NCBI GenBank assembly: GCA_949316235.1
Contig: OX438747.1
Span: 27,718,618-27,782,617, forward strand
Reading direction: 5' to 3'
Source of the DNA: Oegoconia quadripuncta
Taxonomy: Eukaryota; Arthropoda; Insecta; Lepidoptera; Autostichidae
DNA length: 64,000 bases
Position 1 is the stretch's first letter, and each line of letters opens with the position of its first letter. The notes beneath the pieces are model-generated. The model did not search any database. It saw nothing but the letters and a program-made list of their open reading frames with translations, and had not been told where the DNA came from. Position numbers and translations under genes: made by a program. Below, one piece after another: positions 34,801-40,695 of the stretch.

Positions 34801-37703
34801 ACCTGCAACCTTTTGGTATAGTGGTCAGAGTTGCTAACCACTACACCAAACAGGTTCCATAGACCCCAAAACTATCACCAACACTGCTACAATAAATGAC
34901 TCGTTTGGTACAAACTTGCATAGACAAAAAAAATACGCCCCGAATACAGAACCTCCTCCTTTTTTGAATTCGGTTAAAAAAGGTTTGTGATAAACCAGAC
35001 GATGTGTTACACTTTTTGTTGGAGTGTGACTGGAGTGCAGATATTAAATCTCTCTTTTTTTTTATATGCTCGAAGGGTTCGTACTTGACCTCAATCACAC
35101 CTGATGTTAAGTGAAGACGAGGTCGAAGGTGGAAGGGTACTGACCCGGAAACCCCAACACATTTGGGGGACTGGCTATCTTACCTCTGACAACCGGAACA
35201 CAACAATGCTATTAACATTGTTGCTTGGCGGCAGATTTAGATAAGATGGTGGTAGCTAGCCAGGCGGACATTTAAAATGCCCTACCACCAACCAAACCGA
35301 GTACTTAAACATGTACCCCGCTGGGGATCGAACCCGCGACCTCCGAATCGTAAACCCAACGTGGTTTACATTGAGCCACGGAGGCAGTTAAAGTGTCAGT
35401 ATAAATTTGTTGGATTGTCCATTGCAAAAAGAGAATGAGGTTTGAAAAGGTGAAGGTATCAATGAGGCCATCCACCCAGAGTGTACAAAAGCCTCAAATG
35501 CCTAATCATCAAACCTCCACTGCCTAATTGATTGGATTTGCTTACGACATGTATTATTTTGTAGTAATAACTCACACTTAGTTGAGTGTCGCATTGAGGT
35601 TCACTGTCCTCTTGCTCCAACAAACTGACTCCCATCTCTTGAAGTACCTGATGGATATACCAACATTTATGTACAATATTTGACATGAAATATTATTTAT
35701 ATTCTTGTTTTCATCTCTTTCTAAGGTATTACTCTATTATATGGGCCTTAACCAAGCATGATATCCGCATGCTAAGAGATAATTGAGCTGTGGTATGTTA
35801 TTCTCAGATATGGTTGCAGATTAATAAATAACAAATATTCCGGACACATATACCAATCATCTTTTTTTTTATGTGCAACGGCTTGGTACTTGCCCTCAAT
35901 CACGCCTGATGTTAAGTAAAGATGAGGTCGAAGGTGGAAGCATACTGACCCCGGAAACCCCAACACATTTGGGGGACTGGCTACCTTATCTCTGACAACT
36001 GGAACACAACAATGCTATTAACATTGCTGCTTGACGGCAGATTTAGACAAGATGGTGGTAGCTAGCCAGGTGGGCATTTAAAATGCCCTACCACCAACCA
36101 AACCGAGTCCTTAATCATATACCCCGCTGGGGATCGAACCCGCAACCTCTGAATCGTAAACCCAATGTTGTTTACATTGAGCCACGGAGGCGGTTAAAGC
36201 CCATCAGAGGCATCTAATCCCAAACTAAACAAAGCTTGTACTAAGGACTTCATAGAAGGACCCAATGATATTCGTTACAGCACAGAGGTGGATTAAATCT
36301 AGCGGCCATCCATTATAAATTTTAACTAGTACCAACAGTAGTAGATATTTTTAACTGTTGCATCCCAATATACATATGACAGTATAATGTATGTACGCAA
36401 AAATATATGCCTTTTTCGCAAACATTCTGATAATCATAATTTGAATACTAGAAACAAAAATAAAATTGAAATTCCACAATTTAGACTTAGCAAGGTTAGC
36501 ACATCCTTTGTGGGACACAGCATACGCTTTTACAATAAAATACCAGAACATGTATTGAGTTTAACAGAGCAGAAATTTAAACGCCATATTAAAGAAACTC
36601 TGTGTAAGAAGGGTTATTACAGGATAGATGATTATTTAGGCGATAAGGAGGTCTGGTGTTAGCTGGTCGTTATGTTAATTGCTATTGTTTTGTAATATGT
36701 AATATAAAATGTAATATTATTGTAAAGATGGAAACTAATTGAAAAGATGTGTTGTTGCGGAGTTTCTTGTCGCTTCTTCTCCCTAACCATAACACCTTGT
36801 GAAGTGATGTAGTTTAAAAAAAAATAACATGTTGACTTTCAATAAGTGATATTTTTGTATCCTCCATTGAATAAAATATTTTTGATTTTTGATACTGTAA
36901 TGCAGTTGGCGTTACTACATATGTGATAGAGGCACATTTACAGGGTGGTGGTCCGCGGGGGTGCCTCTCTGTTCCCTCACACCCCTAAGTATGTGCCTAG
37001 TTTACCTTAGGGATAATCCGCCTCTGTTACAGCAGCATTTTCGCCAGCTTACGATAACGGATATAGTTCACGTAAACTCAAGTGTTTGTAGAACTGGTAC
37101 CTAACCTCAAGGAGATAACTCGTTAGTAGTGGTGGCCGCTAAGGAGACGGTGAATAAAGGAGGATTTGTTGATCTCATCTGTTTATTTTGAAATACGATA
37201 TAACGATTCCATGTGCCAAACATTCTAATTATAACACAAGACATGTTAACGAGGAGATTACGCTCTTACCTACATCTATATTGTATATCAAAACTACAAT
37301 AACGATTTGGTAGGGTTCGACTAAAAAATTACTTTGAAAACATGCAATTATAACCAAAAATGCAATCTCAAAAGAGCGGGAAGTGGAAGCAATTCTCACC
37401 TCCTGATCTGTCCTTTTGTCCATTAAACTCCAGCCTTTACGCAAGCAGTTGTCCAAACGCTTGCGTTTCCTGCAAGAATATTATAGGATTTACAGTAATT
37501 TACTGAAAATATGAAAATAAAACTTGACACGTTACGTGTCGTTTGGCGCCGTTTGACTTTGGCGCCGAGAAATCAGCTGTCAAAGGAGATGCGTAGTGAA
37601 TTGACCGTATTTCATGAGAGAAATTGTCCACTTACCGAGGACTTTCTGTCTCGTCCAGGCTTCCAGGTGAAAGATTAACATCTTCACCGTTATTGACACT
37701 CAT
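13812..37703 (-). CDS. Skp2: S-phase kinase-associated protein 2 (F-box/LRR), 13 exons
   Basis: Substrate-recognition subunit of the SCF ubiquitin ligase that targets CDK inhibitors for degradation at G1/S; acts mainly in the nucleus. Thirteen exons joined in phase give 1,557 nt, 518 aa (human SKP2 is 424 aa, with a shorter N-terminal region). Order: a basic N-terminal segment ('[14 protein letters not shown]'); a region dense in SP/TP sites (exon 4); the F-box in exons 6-7 ('[17 protein letters not shown]', '[19 protein letters not shown]'); leucine-rich repeats in exons 8-12 ('RLQHLDLS', 'LETLNLT', '[14 protein letters not shown]', '[13 protein letters not shown]'); and the diagnostic C-terminal tail 'AIARPTVG...SIWGLR' matching 'TIARPTIG...EIWGIK' of human SKP2. 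All 12 introns are GT-AG, and all exon phases are consistent without a stop. Introns are packed with SINEs, LINEs and a Helitron. Start: first ATG, with stops upstream. Function follows from family knowledge. Confidence 0.95.
13900..14300 (-). repeat. D-repeat, copy 1
   Basis: Dispersed element of unknown class, here on the minus strand in the last Skp2 intron. Shares 'ctgccactttactgaagaa' and an upstream 'ggctttttggc.ggaactc' with the copy at 37930-38250; shorter copies are at 34355-34510 and 14405-14880. On its sense strand a frame opens ATGGCAGAATATTGTGC. It may be a captured gene fragment. Confidence 0.65.
14405..14880 (-). repeat. D-repeat copy 2, split by T1 MITEs
   Basis: The D-repeat body at 14405-14508 resumes at 14797 ('aaaacaagtcattcgtcgta'). 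The pair of T1 elements sits between. Confidence 0.6.
14512..14792. mobile_element. Tandem pair of T1 MITEs
   Basis: Two T1 palindromes, about 14512-14643 and 14650-14792, separated by a few bases. The right one is closer to the copy at 7629-7770 than to its neighbour. Confidence 0.8.
14884..15208 (+). repeat. SINE-B full copy
   Basis: Head 'accgcctccgtggctcaatg', B box GGGTTCGATCCCC, body and A tail. Antisense to Skp2, in intron 12. A scrap of a second copy's 3' half follows to about 15290. Confidence 0.88.
15306..15425 (-). CDS. Skp2: Skp2 exon 12 (LRR)
   Basis: 120 nt, acceptor GTTTCCAG|C, donor TTTAG|GTGAGT. Encodes '[18 protein letters not shown]' and '[10 protein letters not shown]', as in human 'ALPHLQINCSHF'. 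Confidence 0.95.
   Translation of the reverse strand, partial: QTEQYAIASISGGVGYAADGVPQRAEGRPPRHTDQQVHV
15455..15742 (-). repeat. SINE-A copy, same sense as Skp2
   Basis: Head (reverse complement 'accaaacaggtcg') at the right, tail at 15455-15475. The tail lies about 30 nt upstream of the exon-12 acceptor. Confidence 0.9.
15772..15858 (-). repeat. Third tRNA-like SINE head
   Basis: Minus strand has GGTGGCTCAGCGGTTA (A box) and GGTCCGGGTTTGATTCCC (B box) at tRNA-like spacing. No 3' SINE body could be assigned. It resembles a tRNA, but the acceptor ends do not pair convincingly. Confidence 0.55.
16080..16239 (-). CDS. Skp2: Skp2 exon 11 (LRR)
   Basis: 160 nt, acceptor TTTCCCAG|TG, donor TCAC|GTGAGT. 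Encodes '[20 protein letters not shown]' and '[14 protein letters not shown]', as in human 'LQHLSLSRCYDIIP'. Confidence 0.95.
16265..16454 (-). repeat. SINE-B 3' part, cut by T2
   Basis: Poly-A side at 16270 and body up to 'ggcagactta', where the T2 MITE begins. Only 'ttagata' of the SINE is recognisable beyond it. Confidence 0.8.
16455..16767. mobile_element. T2 MITE, complete, TTA target duplication
   Basis: 313 bp. Terminal inverted repeats 'ggcctgtattaataaacca' and 'tggtttattaatacgggcc', flanked by TTA on both sides (16452-16454 and 16768-16770). A 3-bp TWA duplication is the PIF/Harbinger signature. No transposase. Confidence 0.85.
16771..17825. other. Skp2 intron 10, unassigned part
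   Basis: AT-rich. No exon or repeat identified; open frames are short and not gene-like. Confidence 0.4.
17830..17990 (-). repeat. SINE-B 5' half
   Basis: Only the head half ('gaggcggtt' end, B box with a 4-nt change) is present. Diverged, probably old. Confidence 0.7.
18182..18810 (-). repeat. SINE-B interrupted by SINE-A
   Basis: SINE-B parts are 18182-18376 and 18664-18810. Sequence continuity 'gcagatttagata / ataagatggtgg' across the inserted SINE-A shows that one element was split. Confidence 0.85.
18377..18663 (-). repeat. SINE-A inserted in SINE-B
   Basis: Complete SINE-A, head at the right ('ccaaacag'), tail at the left. Flanked by a short repeated 'ata' of the SINE-B target. Confidence 0.88.
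18900..19040 (+). repeat. SINE-B 3' fragment
   Basis: 'gggtttccgggtcagtacgc' through the A tail at 19031-19038. Ends 60 nt from the exon-10 donor. Confidence 0.75.
19101..19225 (-). CDS. Skp2: Skp2 exon 10 (LRR)
   Basis: 125 nt, acceptor GACTTCAG|T, donor GACA|GTAAGT. Encodes '[19 protein letters not shown]', matching the human 'LDELNLSWC' repeat. Confidence 0.95.
19235..19480 (+). pseudogene. LINE C-terminal remnant abutting exon 10
   Basis: The frame reads '[18 protein letters not shown]' and '[15 protein letters not shown]', a LINE RT-protein C-terminus. It is antisense to Skp2 and starts within about 10 nt of the exon-10 acceptor. Confidence 0.7.
19788..20050 (+). repeat. SINE-A copy
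   Basis: Head 'ctgtttagtgtagtgctta', B box CGGGTTCGAATCCCG and body to the ATTT tail at 20031-20048. Confidence 0.9.
20290..21240 (+). repeat. Helitron internal block, copy 1
   Basis: Starts 'agagtttccaaatttggcac'. Contains about five tandem units of 150-170 bp sharing 'ggtgtcgttatttaggtttt' and 'aagctaacccctt'. Repeated at 21986-22775. Confidence 0.85.
21224..21812 (+). repeat. 14-bp minisatellite
   Basis: About 40 units of TCGAAGGCTCAAAG with variants (GACTC, AAGCTC, GGCTGA). A 14-bp period has no stop in one frame and so produces a spurious 218-codon open frame with a 14-residue repeat. Confidence 0.95.
21826..21977 (+). repeat. 12-bp tandem repeat
   Basis: About 12 units of TCAAAGTCATAG, directly following the 14-bp array and sharing the TCAAAGTC core. 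Confidence 0.9.
21986..22775 (+). repeat. Helitron internal block, copy 2
   Basis: Direct repeat of copy 1, missing some tandem units. Ends with the same 'attcaaattggtgtcgaagt' that introduces the minisatellite in copy 1. Confidence 0.85.
22785..23215 (+). pseudogene. Helitron helicase C-terminal relic
   Basis: The frame reads '[18 protein letters not shown]', '[15 protein letters not shown]', '[11 protein letters not shown]', a TAA at 23036-23038, then '[18 protein letters not shown]' and 'YVACSRVSS'. These are the final motifs of the PIF1-type helicase in Helitron Rep/Hel proteins. The internal stop and the missing N-terminal part make it a pseudogene. Confidence 0.88.
23456..23546 (-). 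CDS. Skp2: Skp2 exon 9 (LRR)
   Basis: 91 nt, acceptor TTGTTTCAG|GC, donor CTAA|GTAAGT. Encodes '[20 protein letters not shown]'. An inverted near-copy is at 25216-25349. Confidence 0.95.
23555..23826 (-). repeat. SINE-A copy whose tail precedes exon 9
   Basis: Complete SINE-A in the sense of Skp2. Its ATTT tail runs into TTGTTTCAG, so the SINE tail forms the pyrimidine-rich tract of the exon-9 acceptor. Confidence 0.9.
23848..24050 (-). repeat. LINE 3'-UTR fragment
   Basis: 'tcaaaaatgctttattttgt' and 'agaagaacaagcaagaaact' are shared with 31137-31300, 62240-62366 and (inverted) 59815-59960. Confidence 0.75.
24477..24812 (+). repeat. SINE-B full copy
   Basis: Head 'ccgcctccgtggctcaat', altered B box, body and A tail. 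Antisense to Skp2; the tail ends 60 nt from the exon-8 donor. Confidence 0.9.
24872..25043 (-). CDS. Skp2: Skp2 exon 8 (LRR)
   Basis: 172 nt. Encodes '[20 protein letters not shown]' and '[14 protein letters not shown]', two leucine-rich repeats that align with 'RVQHMDLS...LQNLSLEGLRLSDP' of the human protein. Confidence 0.95.
25216..25349 (+). pseudogene. Inverted copy of Skp2 exon 9 plus donor-side intron
   Basis: Reverse-orientation duplicate of 23424-23546 and 10 bp beyond the Helitron (20201-20210). It carries the 91-bp exon with at least one replacement (Cys to Ser in 'CCNLETL'), the GTAAGT donor and about 40 bp of intron. It lies antisense in intron 7, so it cannot be spliced into the mRNA. 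Confidence 0.85.
25360..25672 (-). repeat. SINE-B copy
   Basis: Lacks a clear poly-A and joins directly to the inverted exon copy. Head end 'gagccacggaggcg' at 25660-25672. Confidence 0.85.
25693..25912 (-). repeat. SINE-A copy
   Basis: Diverged copy with a small deletion in the body. The head ends about 45 nt from the exon-7 donor. Confidence 0.85.
25955..26084 (-). CDS. Skp2: Skp2 exon 7 (F-box, second part)
   Basis: 130 nt, acceptor TATTTCAG|A. Encodes '[19 protein letters not shown]', the end of the F-box, and the start of the linker to the LRRs. Donor GAG|GTTAGT. Confidence 0.95.
26281..26580 (+). repeat. LINE-R 3' end
   Basis: Plus-strand copy of the family at 5057-5366: 'aaggttgtctggaagagatc' leader, then the 'cggcaacgcatctgtgaccc' block and an A-rich end at 26577-26588. 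Confidence 0.8.
26815..27800 (-). pseudogene. LINE-Z, 3' 1 kb with RT C-terminal region
   Basis: Minus-strand frames 27479-27793 and 27058-27699 overlap in different phases. They read '[12 protein letters not shown]', '[19 protein letters not shown]', '[13 protein letters not shown]', '[14 protein letters not shown]', '[12 protein letters not shown]'. This is the thumb and C-terminal region of a CR1/jockey-type RT. One frameshift. The 3' UTR ends near 26825 with 'caaaatcaaaaatatttta'. Located in Skp2 intron 6. Confidence 0.85.
27800..28047 (-). pseudogene. Endonuclease-RT LINE C-terminal remnant
   Basis: Reads '[18 protein letters not shown]' and '[16 protein letters not shown]', the same family as 9300-10095. 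Directly abuts the LINE-Z copy, which probably inserted into it. Confidence 0.75.
28160..28745 (-). pseudogene. LINE-Z relative, 3' end
   Basis: Minus strand encodes '...[18 protein letters not shown]' and '[13 protein letters not shown]', with frame breaks. 3' UTR at 28150-28420. More similar to 32205-32830 than to 26815-27800. Confidence 0.75.
28911..29067 (-). CDS. Skp2: Skp2 exon 6 (F-box, first part)
   Basis: 157 nt, acceptor GTCCACAG|CA, donor AAGAG|GTGAG. Encodes the first F-box helices '[19 protein letters not shown]', which bind Skp1. Confidence 0.95.
29097..29358 (-). repeat. SINE-A copy 30 nt upstream of exon 6
   Basis: Complete, same sense as Skp2, with its tail facing the exon-6 acceptor. 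Confidence 0.9.
29380..29712 (-). repeat. SINE-B copy
   Basis: Complete but diverged. Head ends 'gagccatggaggcgg' at 29694-29708. Confidence 0.88.
29800..29970 (-). CDS. Skp2: Skp2 exon 5
   Basis: 171 nt, acceptor ATCTCCAG|GT, donor GCAC|GTGAGT. Encodes '[15 protein letters not shown]' and a Gly/Ser linker. The acceptor lies about 5 nt from a LINE-Z copy. Confidence 0.92.
29974..30610 (+). pseudogene. LINE-Z copy abutting exon 5
   Basis: The frame 29992-30387 is open ('[20 protein letters not shown]' to '[16 protein letters not shown]') and is followed by the family 3' UTR ending 'gaataaaatatttttgattt'. 5'-truncated. Antisense to Skp2, starting about 5 nt from the exon-5 acceptor. Confidence 0.88.
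30740..30800 (+). repeat. LINE scrap
   Basis: 'gtgacgaaaaggttagaatg' is the reverse complement of 43836-43855. A short relic of the LINE region that hosts the mariner element elsewhere in the window. Confidence 0.5.
30817..31012. mobile_element. T6 palindromic MITE
   Basis: About 195 bp. The left arm 'tttaactttaccatcgcgtt' is mirrored by 'aacgcggtagtaaagttaa'. Second copy at 45818-46015. Confidence 0.85.
31137..31300 (-). repeat. LINE 3'-UTR fragment
   Basis: Same block as 23848-24050 and nearly identical over 130 bp. Confidence 0.75.
31360..31625 (+). repeat. SINE-A copy
   Basis: 'cctgtttggtgtagtggtta' head, perfect B box, body and ATTT tail. Little diverged from the family consensus. Confidence 0.92.
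31870..32106 (-). repeat. SINE-B 3' two thirds
   Basis: Head missing; ends at 'ccctaccaccaa'. Confidence 0.85.
32205..32835 (-). pseudogene. LINE-Z relative, C-terminus and 3' UTR
   Basis: Minus-strand frame 32350-32781 (143 aa) reads '[20 protein letters not shown]', '[19 protein letters not shown]', '[17 protein letters not shown]' and a stop. The frame is open but 5'-truncated, so only the RT C-terminal region remains. It sits near exon 4 in Skp2 intron 4. Confidence 0.85.
32986..33139 (-). CDS. Skp2: Skp2 exon 4 (SP/TP-rich)
   Basis: 154 nt. Encodes several proline-directed sites in 30 residues ([22 protein letters not shown]). This is a likely CDK-phosphorylated region by analogy with the N-terminus of mammalian SKP2. 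Confidence 0.92.
33214..33385 (+). mobile_element. Helitron 5'-end fragment
   Basis: 'TCtaagtaatattataaatgcg' and 'ggatgtttgtttgttggtca', 'gaacggatttggat' match the 5' region at 40697-40860. No 3' end was found. Confidence 0.55.
33475..33705. repeat. Two-type tandem repeat (higher-order)
   Basis: Five units of 41-43 bp in the order A-B-A-B-A. A carries 'aagaatcactaattggcata'; B carries 'gactaattagcacaagttt'. Both end 'aagtttggaatta'. Located in Skp2 intron 3. Confidence 0.85.
33710..34350. other. Skp2 intron 3, unassigned part
   Basis: A short CA-rich run (33785-33800) and LINE scraps around 34045-34090. No exon found. Confidence 0.4.
34355..34515 (+). repeat. D-repeat, short copy
   Basis: 'ctgccactttactgaagaac' to 'agctttattagagctgagat'. 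A neighbouring 50-bp phrase ('caataatt.agtgtacagtt') occurs twice, at 34290 and 34519. Confidence 0.65.
34600..34857 (-). repeat. SINE-A copy
   Basis: Complete, same sense as Skp2. The B box carries changes ('agcaggactgaaacctgc'). Confidence 0.88.
35045..35395 (-). repeat. SINE-B full copy
   Basis: Poly-A side at 35054-35062, perfect B box in reverse complement and head at 35380-35395. Confidence 0.9.
35576..35647 (-). CDS. Skp2: Skp2 exon 3
   Basis: 72 nt, phase 0 at both ends. The donor is AGT|GTGAGT; the alternative GT two bases earlier would break the frame into exon 4. Encodes acidic '[10 protein letters not shown]'. Confidence 0.85.
35862..36198 (-). repeat. SINE-B full copy
   Basis: As above. 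Lies in Skp2 intron 2, about 215 bp upstream (in gene sense) of exon 3. Confidence 0.9.
36340..36895 (+). pseudogene. LINE-Z copy
   Basis: Open frame 36387-36662 ('[19 protein letters not shown]' to '[11 protein letters not shown]') and 3' UTR. Very close to 29974-30610 and 26815-27340. 5'-truncated at 'tatttttaactgttgcatcc'. Confidence 0.88.
36896..37395. other. Skp2 intron 2, unassigned part
   Basis: A GC-richer stretch at 36935-37010 ('ggtggtccgcgggggtgcct') of unknown origin. No exon found. Confidence 0.4.
37400..37469 (-). CDS. Skp2: Skp2 exon 2
   Basis: 70 nt between CTTGCAG and GTGAGA. Encodes the basic '[16 protein letters not shown]' stretch, a candidate nuclear localisation signal. 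Confidence 0.9.
37542..37566. promoter_or_regulatory. Pair of E2F-like motifs in Skp2 intron 1
   Basis: TTTGGCGCC occurs at 37542-37550 and again at 37558-37566. This is the E2F/DP core (TTTSSCGC), 70 bp downstream of exon 1. Family knowledge: mammalian SKP2 is an E2F target. Use here is inferred. Confidence 0.45.
37636..37703 (-). CDS. Skp2: Skp2 exon 1 (start codon)
   Basis: 68 nt. Begins ATGAGTGTC and ends CCTCG|GTAAGT. Encodes '[18 protein letters not shown]', acidic, with one SP site. Confidence 0.9.
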
Positions 37704-37929
37704 GGTGAATTTTTAATTAATTTTAATTGACTCCACATAAAAAAATTGCGGACTGCGGTCAATGAACGCAAAGAGCAAAACTTAAGAATAGACAAGATAG
37801 ATTAGACTTTGACTTTATTTATTTTTTTACCACAGACCACCTTACTAATTTTTTCCCAATCATAATTCATGGGGGCATGAGGGCAAAGACAACGCTATAA
37901 AATAAAGTAGCAATACATGTTATTGCCAG
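37704..37929 (-). promoter_or_regulatory. Skp2: Skp2 upstream region
   Basis: No TATA box is apparent. The stretch before the ATG is AT-rich. The transcription start cannot be fixed from sequence. Confidence 0.35.
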
Positions 37930-38250
37930 GCTTTTTGGCGGGAACTCATCGAGCGACATTGCATGGCAAAATATTGTGCAACAAAAGTCAGTGGCGGTAA
38001 CAAGTGAAGGGAAGTGTGCGCAACGAAGCTTTCGGGTTCCCACAAAAAGCCGCCAAAATAATTCGTAAAATATTCTGCCACTTTACTGAAGAATGACTTG
38101 ACTATGTATACGCCAAGTATACGACGAATGACTTGTTTTGACTGAGACTGACTTACTTAATTGAATAAATAAGAGAAATAAGAAATAGCTGTATTAGAGC
38201 TGAGATCCCTTTGCTTTCACCGAAAGGAGGGAATTAAAACAAAAAAAAAA
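37930..38250 (+). repeat. D-repeat, longest copy, upstream of Skp2
   Basis: Begins at 'ggctttttggcgggaactca', contains ATGGCAAAATATTGTGC (37962) and 'ctgccactttactgaagaat', and ends near 'gagggaattaaaac' with an A run. The start includes TTTTTGGCGGGAA at 37932-37944, a good E2F-like match. Confidence 0.65.
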
Positions 38251-39300
38251 TGTTACTGTCATGTGGTTCATCTATCATGCATGCACCGTCGTTCTCACGC
38301 ATCATATCAGCCAATGGAACACCATACACTGCCACTGCTGAACCTAGGCGTGCCTGATTACCGCGGTTACAGCAGAAAGGGCTTTAACATTATATTACAA
38401 ATCACAACAAACCGTTAATGCGGTAACTTCGACTTTTTTCATTCACCACTGATTTACCGCTAAGACATTCACCGCAAGATAACTTGATAGCGCGAACCAA
38501 GACCAACCCTGCACAAACATTAAGAAACAGTAAAAACCCCCAAAAAGTGAACTGAATTGTTACTGGGTATCGTTATATTAGGTTAGCTTTTGGCGAAGAG
38601 GATGAAGTTGAATGTCATAATATTTTAGGAAATCAGTGTTTGCCTCCTCGTCGTCGTCGTCGTGCCGGTAAATATCGAGTCTATTCTCTATTGGAGAACA
38701 CAAAAGGGCTAAAATGTTACTAAAATATATCTAACATCAAAGCATAGATTACAACAAATATTTTTATTTCACGTAAATACATGCAGTATTATCGAAGTTA
38801 TAACGGCGAGAAGGTTGGACCACTTTTTAAATTTCCGAGTTTACGCACTCTGCCTGCGTGAACTTCAAGAAACGTTTTAAAGATGCTATGTAGAATAGGA
38901 GATCGTTTTAGATCACTCTAAATTCAAATTTAATTTTTAGGGCTTCGACACGTCCTCAGAGTCGCGATTTTTTTAGTACAGAAAAATTTTTTAGCATGAT
39001 TTTCATGTATGAAGGCTTTATAAGAGGTCGGTGATTTTTAACTCTACAATCTAATCTACAATAGACATGAATGTAAACTAGTATTTTGCAAATGTAACTC
39101 TTTTCACTATTCAAAACGTTAATCATAGCTAGATTGAGTAAAAATAATTATAATTTTATGTACACATGTTTTTTATTCTTGCCAGAATAGAATAAGATCC
39201 TGTCACATTTGGCATCAAAAATTTTAATCTGGTAACATATATTTTGTTTACAACATTGCAAACCAATCACAGTCCAATCACAATTACGTAGTTACCTTCT
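38251..39300. other. Intergenic between Skp2 and the next gene
   Basis: No repeat family was recognised over most of it. A (CGT)n-like run 'cctcctcgtcgtcgtcgtcg' is at 38643-38662. No convincing coding exon. Confidence 0.4.
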
Positions 39301-39301
39301 A

Positions 39302-39561
39302 TTGGCTGATCCTGATGGAGTGGTTGTATCCGCGCCGCCCCCGCGCACGCTCGTCTCAGCCCCCCGCCGACCAAATGAAAACCTCTACTCGGAGAACGAA
39401 AACAGAAACAAAGGAACGGAGACGATCGTTGGCGTCGGGTGTGTGTTCTCGAATTCTGCAGACTTTTACTACGCACAAAGTACTAGAAATATTGACAAAA
39501 AGTGATCGTTTCGACTTAAAAAACACTTAATTTTTGTGTTGTGCTAGCGTTAAACGCGAAA
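39302..39561 (+). promoter_or_regulatory. GC-rich promoter and 5' UTR candidate
   Basis: CpG-rich block at 39330-39375 ('cgcgccgcccccgcgcacgc') in an AT-rich background, followed by a candidate 5' UTR leading to the ATG at 39562. Confidence 0.45.
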
Positions 39562-39601
39562 ATGACCGCCCGAAAGCTGAACACCATCGAGGATTTGAGC
39601 G
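39562..39601 (+). CDS. Candidate first coding exon of an unidentified gene
   Basis: ATG in a good context (gcgaaaATGACC) encodes 'MTARKLNTIEDLS' and runs into AGCG|GTAAGCTT, a strong donor. A GC-rich promoter-like block lies upstream and the exon is free of repeats. I found no continuing exon, and the product is not recognised; downstream exons may lie outside the window or within the TE-rich stretch. It is head to head with Skp2, 1.86 kb between start codons. The frame reads on through the donor to 39843, but that extension has no family resemblance. Confidence 0.45.
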
Positions 39602-39604
39602 GTA

Positions 39605-40285
39605 AGCTTTGTTTACAATTTGTTCTAATGCATGACGAAATACTACACACGATTAATCAAGGGTATCGGGGAAGGAAATGTGTAGAAATCGATTATTCAA
39701 ATCGCAGCTGCGTTTCATGTTTGAAATTACATTGTTTTCAAAAACAAAACAATGTTTACGTGTCTATAGGTCTCGCAAACTTCGATGTTTTGAAAACATT
39801 TCAAACAATCATGGCTGCAAGCTGCGCAGGTACCTACCTGTAGAACTTTCTTCACCTTGAATTTTACGACGTAAATATCGAAACGCAATAAAAGTCGTGT
39901 TTGTTTTAAACCTGATAAATTAAAATTGCCACGTTATGCAAATCTATAGGTTTTATCGAATAGCTCTCCGTATTTGGTTGGGTTATACGCTGAATTGAAA
40001 GTCCTCTGCTCCTATGAGGCCCTGGTACTTGCGGCTATTGATTGGTGGACATTTTGTTTACTTGGTTATTTGTTTGTAAACACTTCGTAGCTAAAAATAG
40101 ATCAGTCATGCCATCTGGTTCCATGGTTGCCGCAAAAAAGGTACTGTACACCTGCCTTACATGAATAAATTATTTGCAATCGCGTATTTTGTAATATACA
40201 AGCTTTTCTTTGGGGTTCCTACAATCCTTTGTCCGTTGTAAAAACACTAGTACTGTGCGTAAACCACATTCACATAAGAATAGGT
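39605..40285 (+). other. Presumed first intron, nothing recognised
   Basis: AT-rich, with no repeats from the families in this window. No exon recognised. Confidence 0.35.
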
Positions 40286-40288
40286 ATA

Positions 40289-40508
40289 CTAGTTTATACC
40301 CGCGCCTTCGCCCGCACGGAATTCTTTAAGTGTTTATCCCGCGGGATCTACTCACTTTGTCGTAAAAAAGTATCCTATGGCCTATTCCCGGGCATATTCT
40401 GCCTATGTACAAAGTTGACCCCAAATCCCTTCCTCTTCATTCAAGCTGTGATTGACCGACTGACAAATAAACCAAACTTTCGCATTTCGAGGAATAATAT
40501 TAGTTGGA
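40289..40508 (-). mobile_element. Short non-autonomous Helitron
   Basis: On the minus strand it begins TCCAACTAATATTATTCC and ends with hairpin 'gtgcgggcgaaggcgcgggt' then 'ataaaCTAG'. Flanked by A (40288) and T (40509) on the plus strand, as the AT rule requires. 220 bp, non-coding. Confidence 0.8.
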
Positions 40509-40695
40509 TACAAAATAATTTGTTTTCCAAATCATACATTATCAATATGTTGTAGGATCTTCCTATTAGGCATCGAAATGCCTGTGCCAGAAAGATCCAC
40601 TTTTCCTTACTTTTATAAAGGGTATGATAAAGAAAAGAACATTGATTGAACATGCACAGGATTCAGTATTAAGAGGGTTTACTTTGTCCAGTTTC

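Noticed and set aside
38643..38662. Trinucleotide (CGT)n run as a coding Asp or Arg tract
   Set aside because: Only about four to five units, and no exon signals around it.
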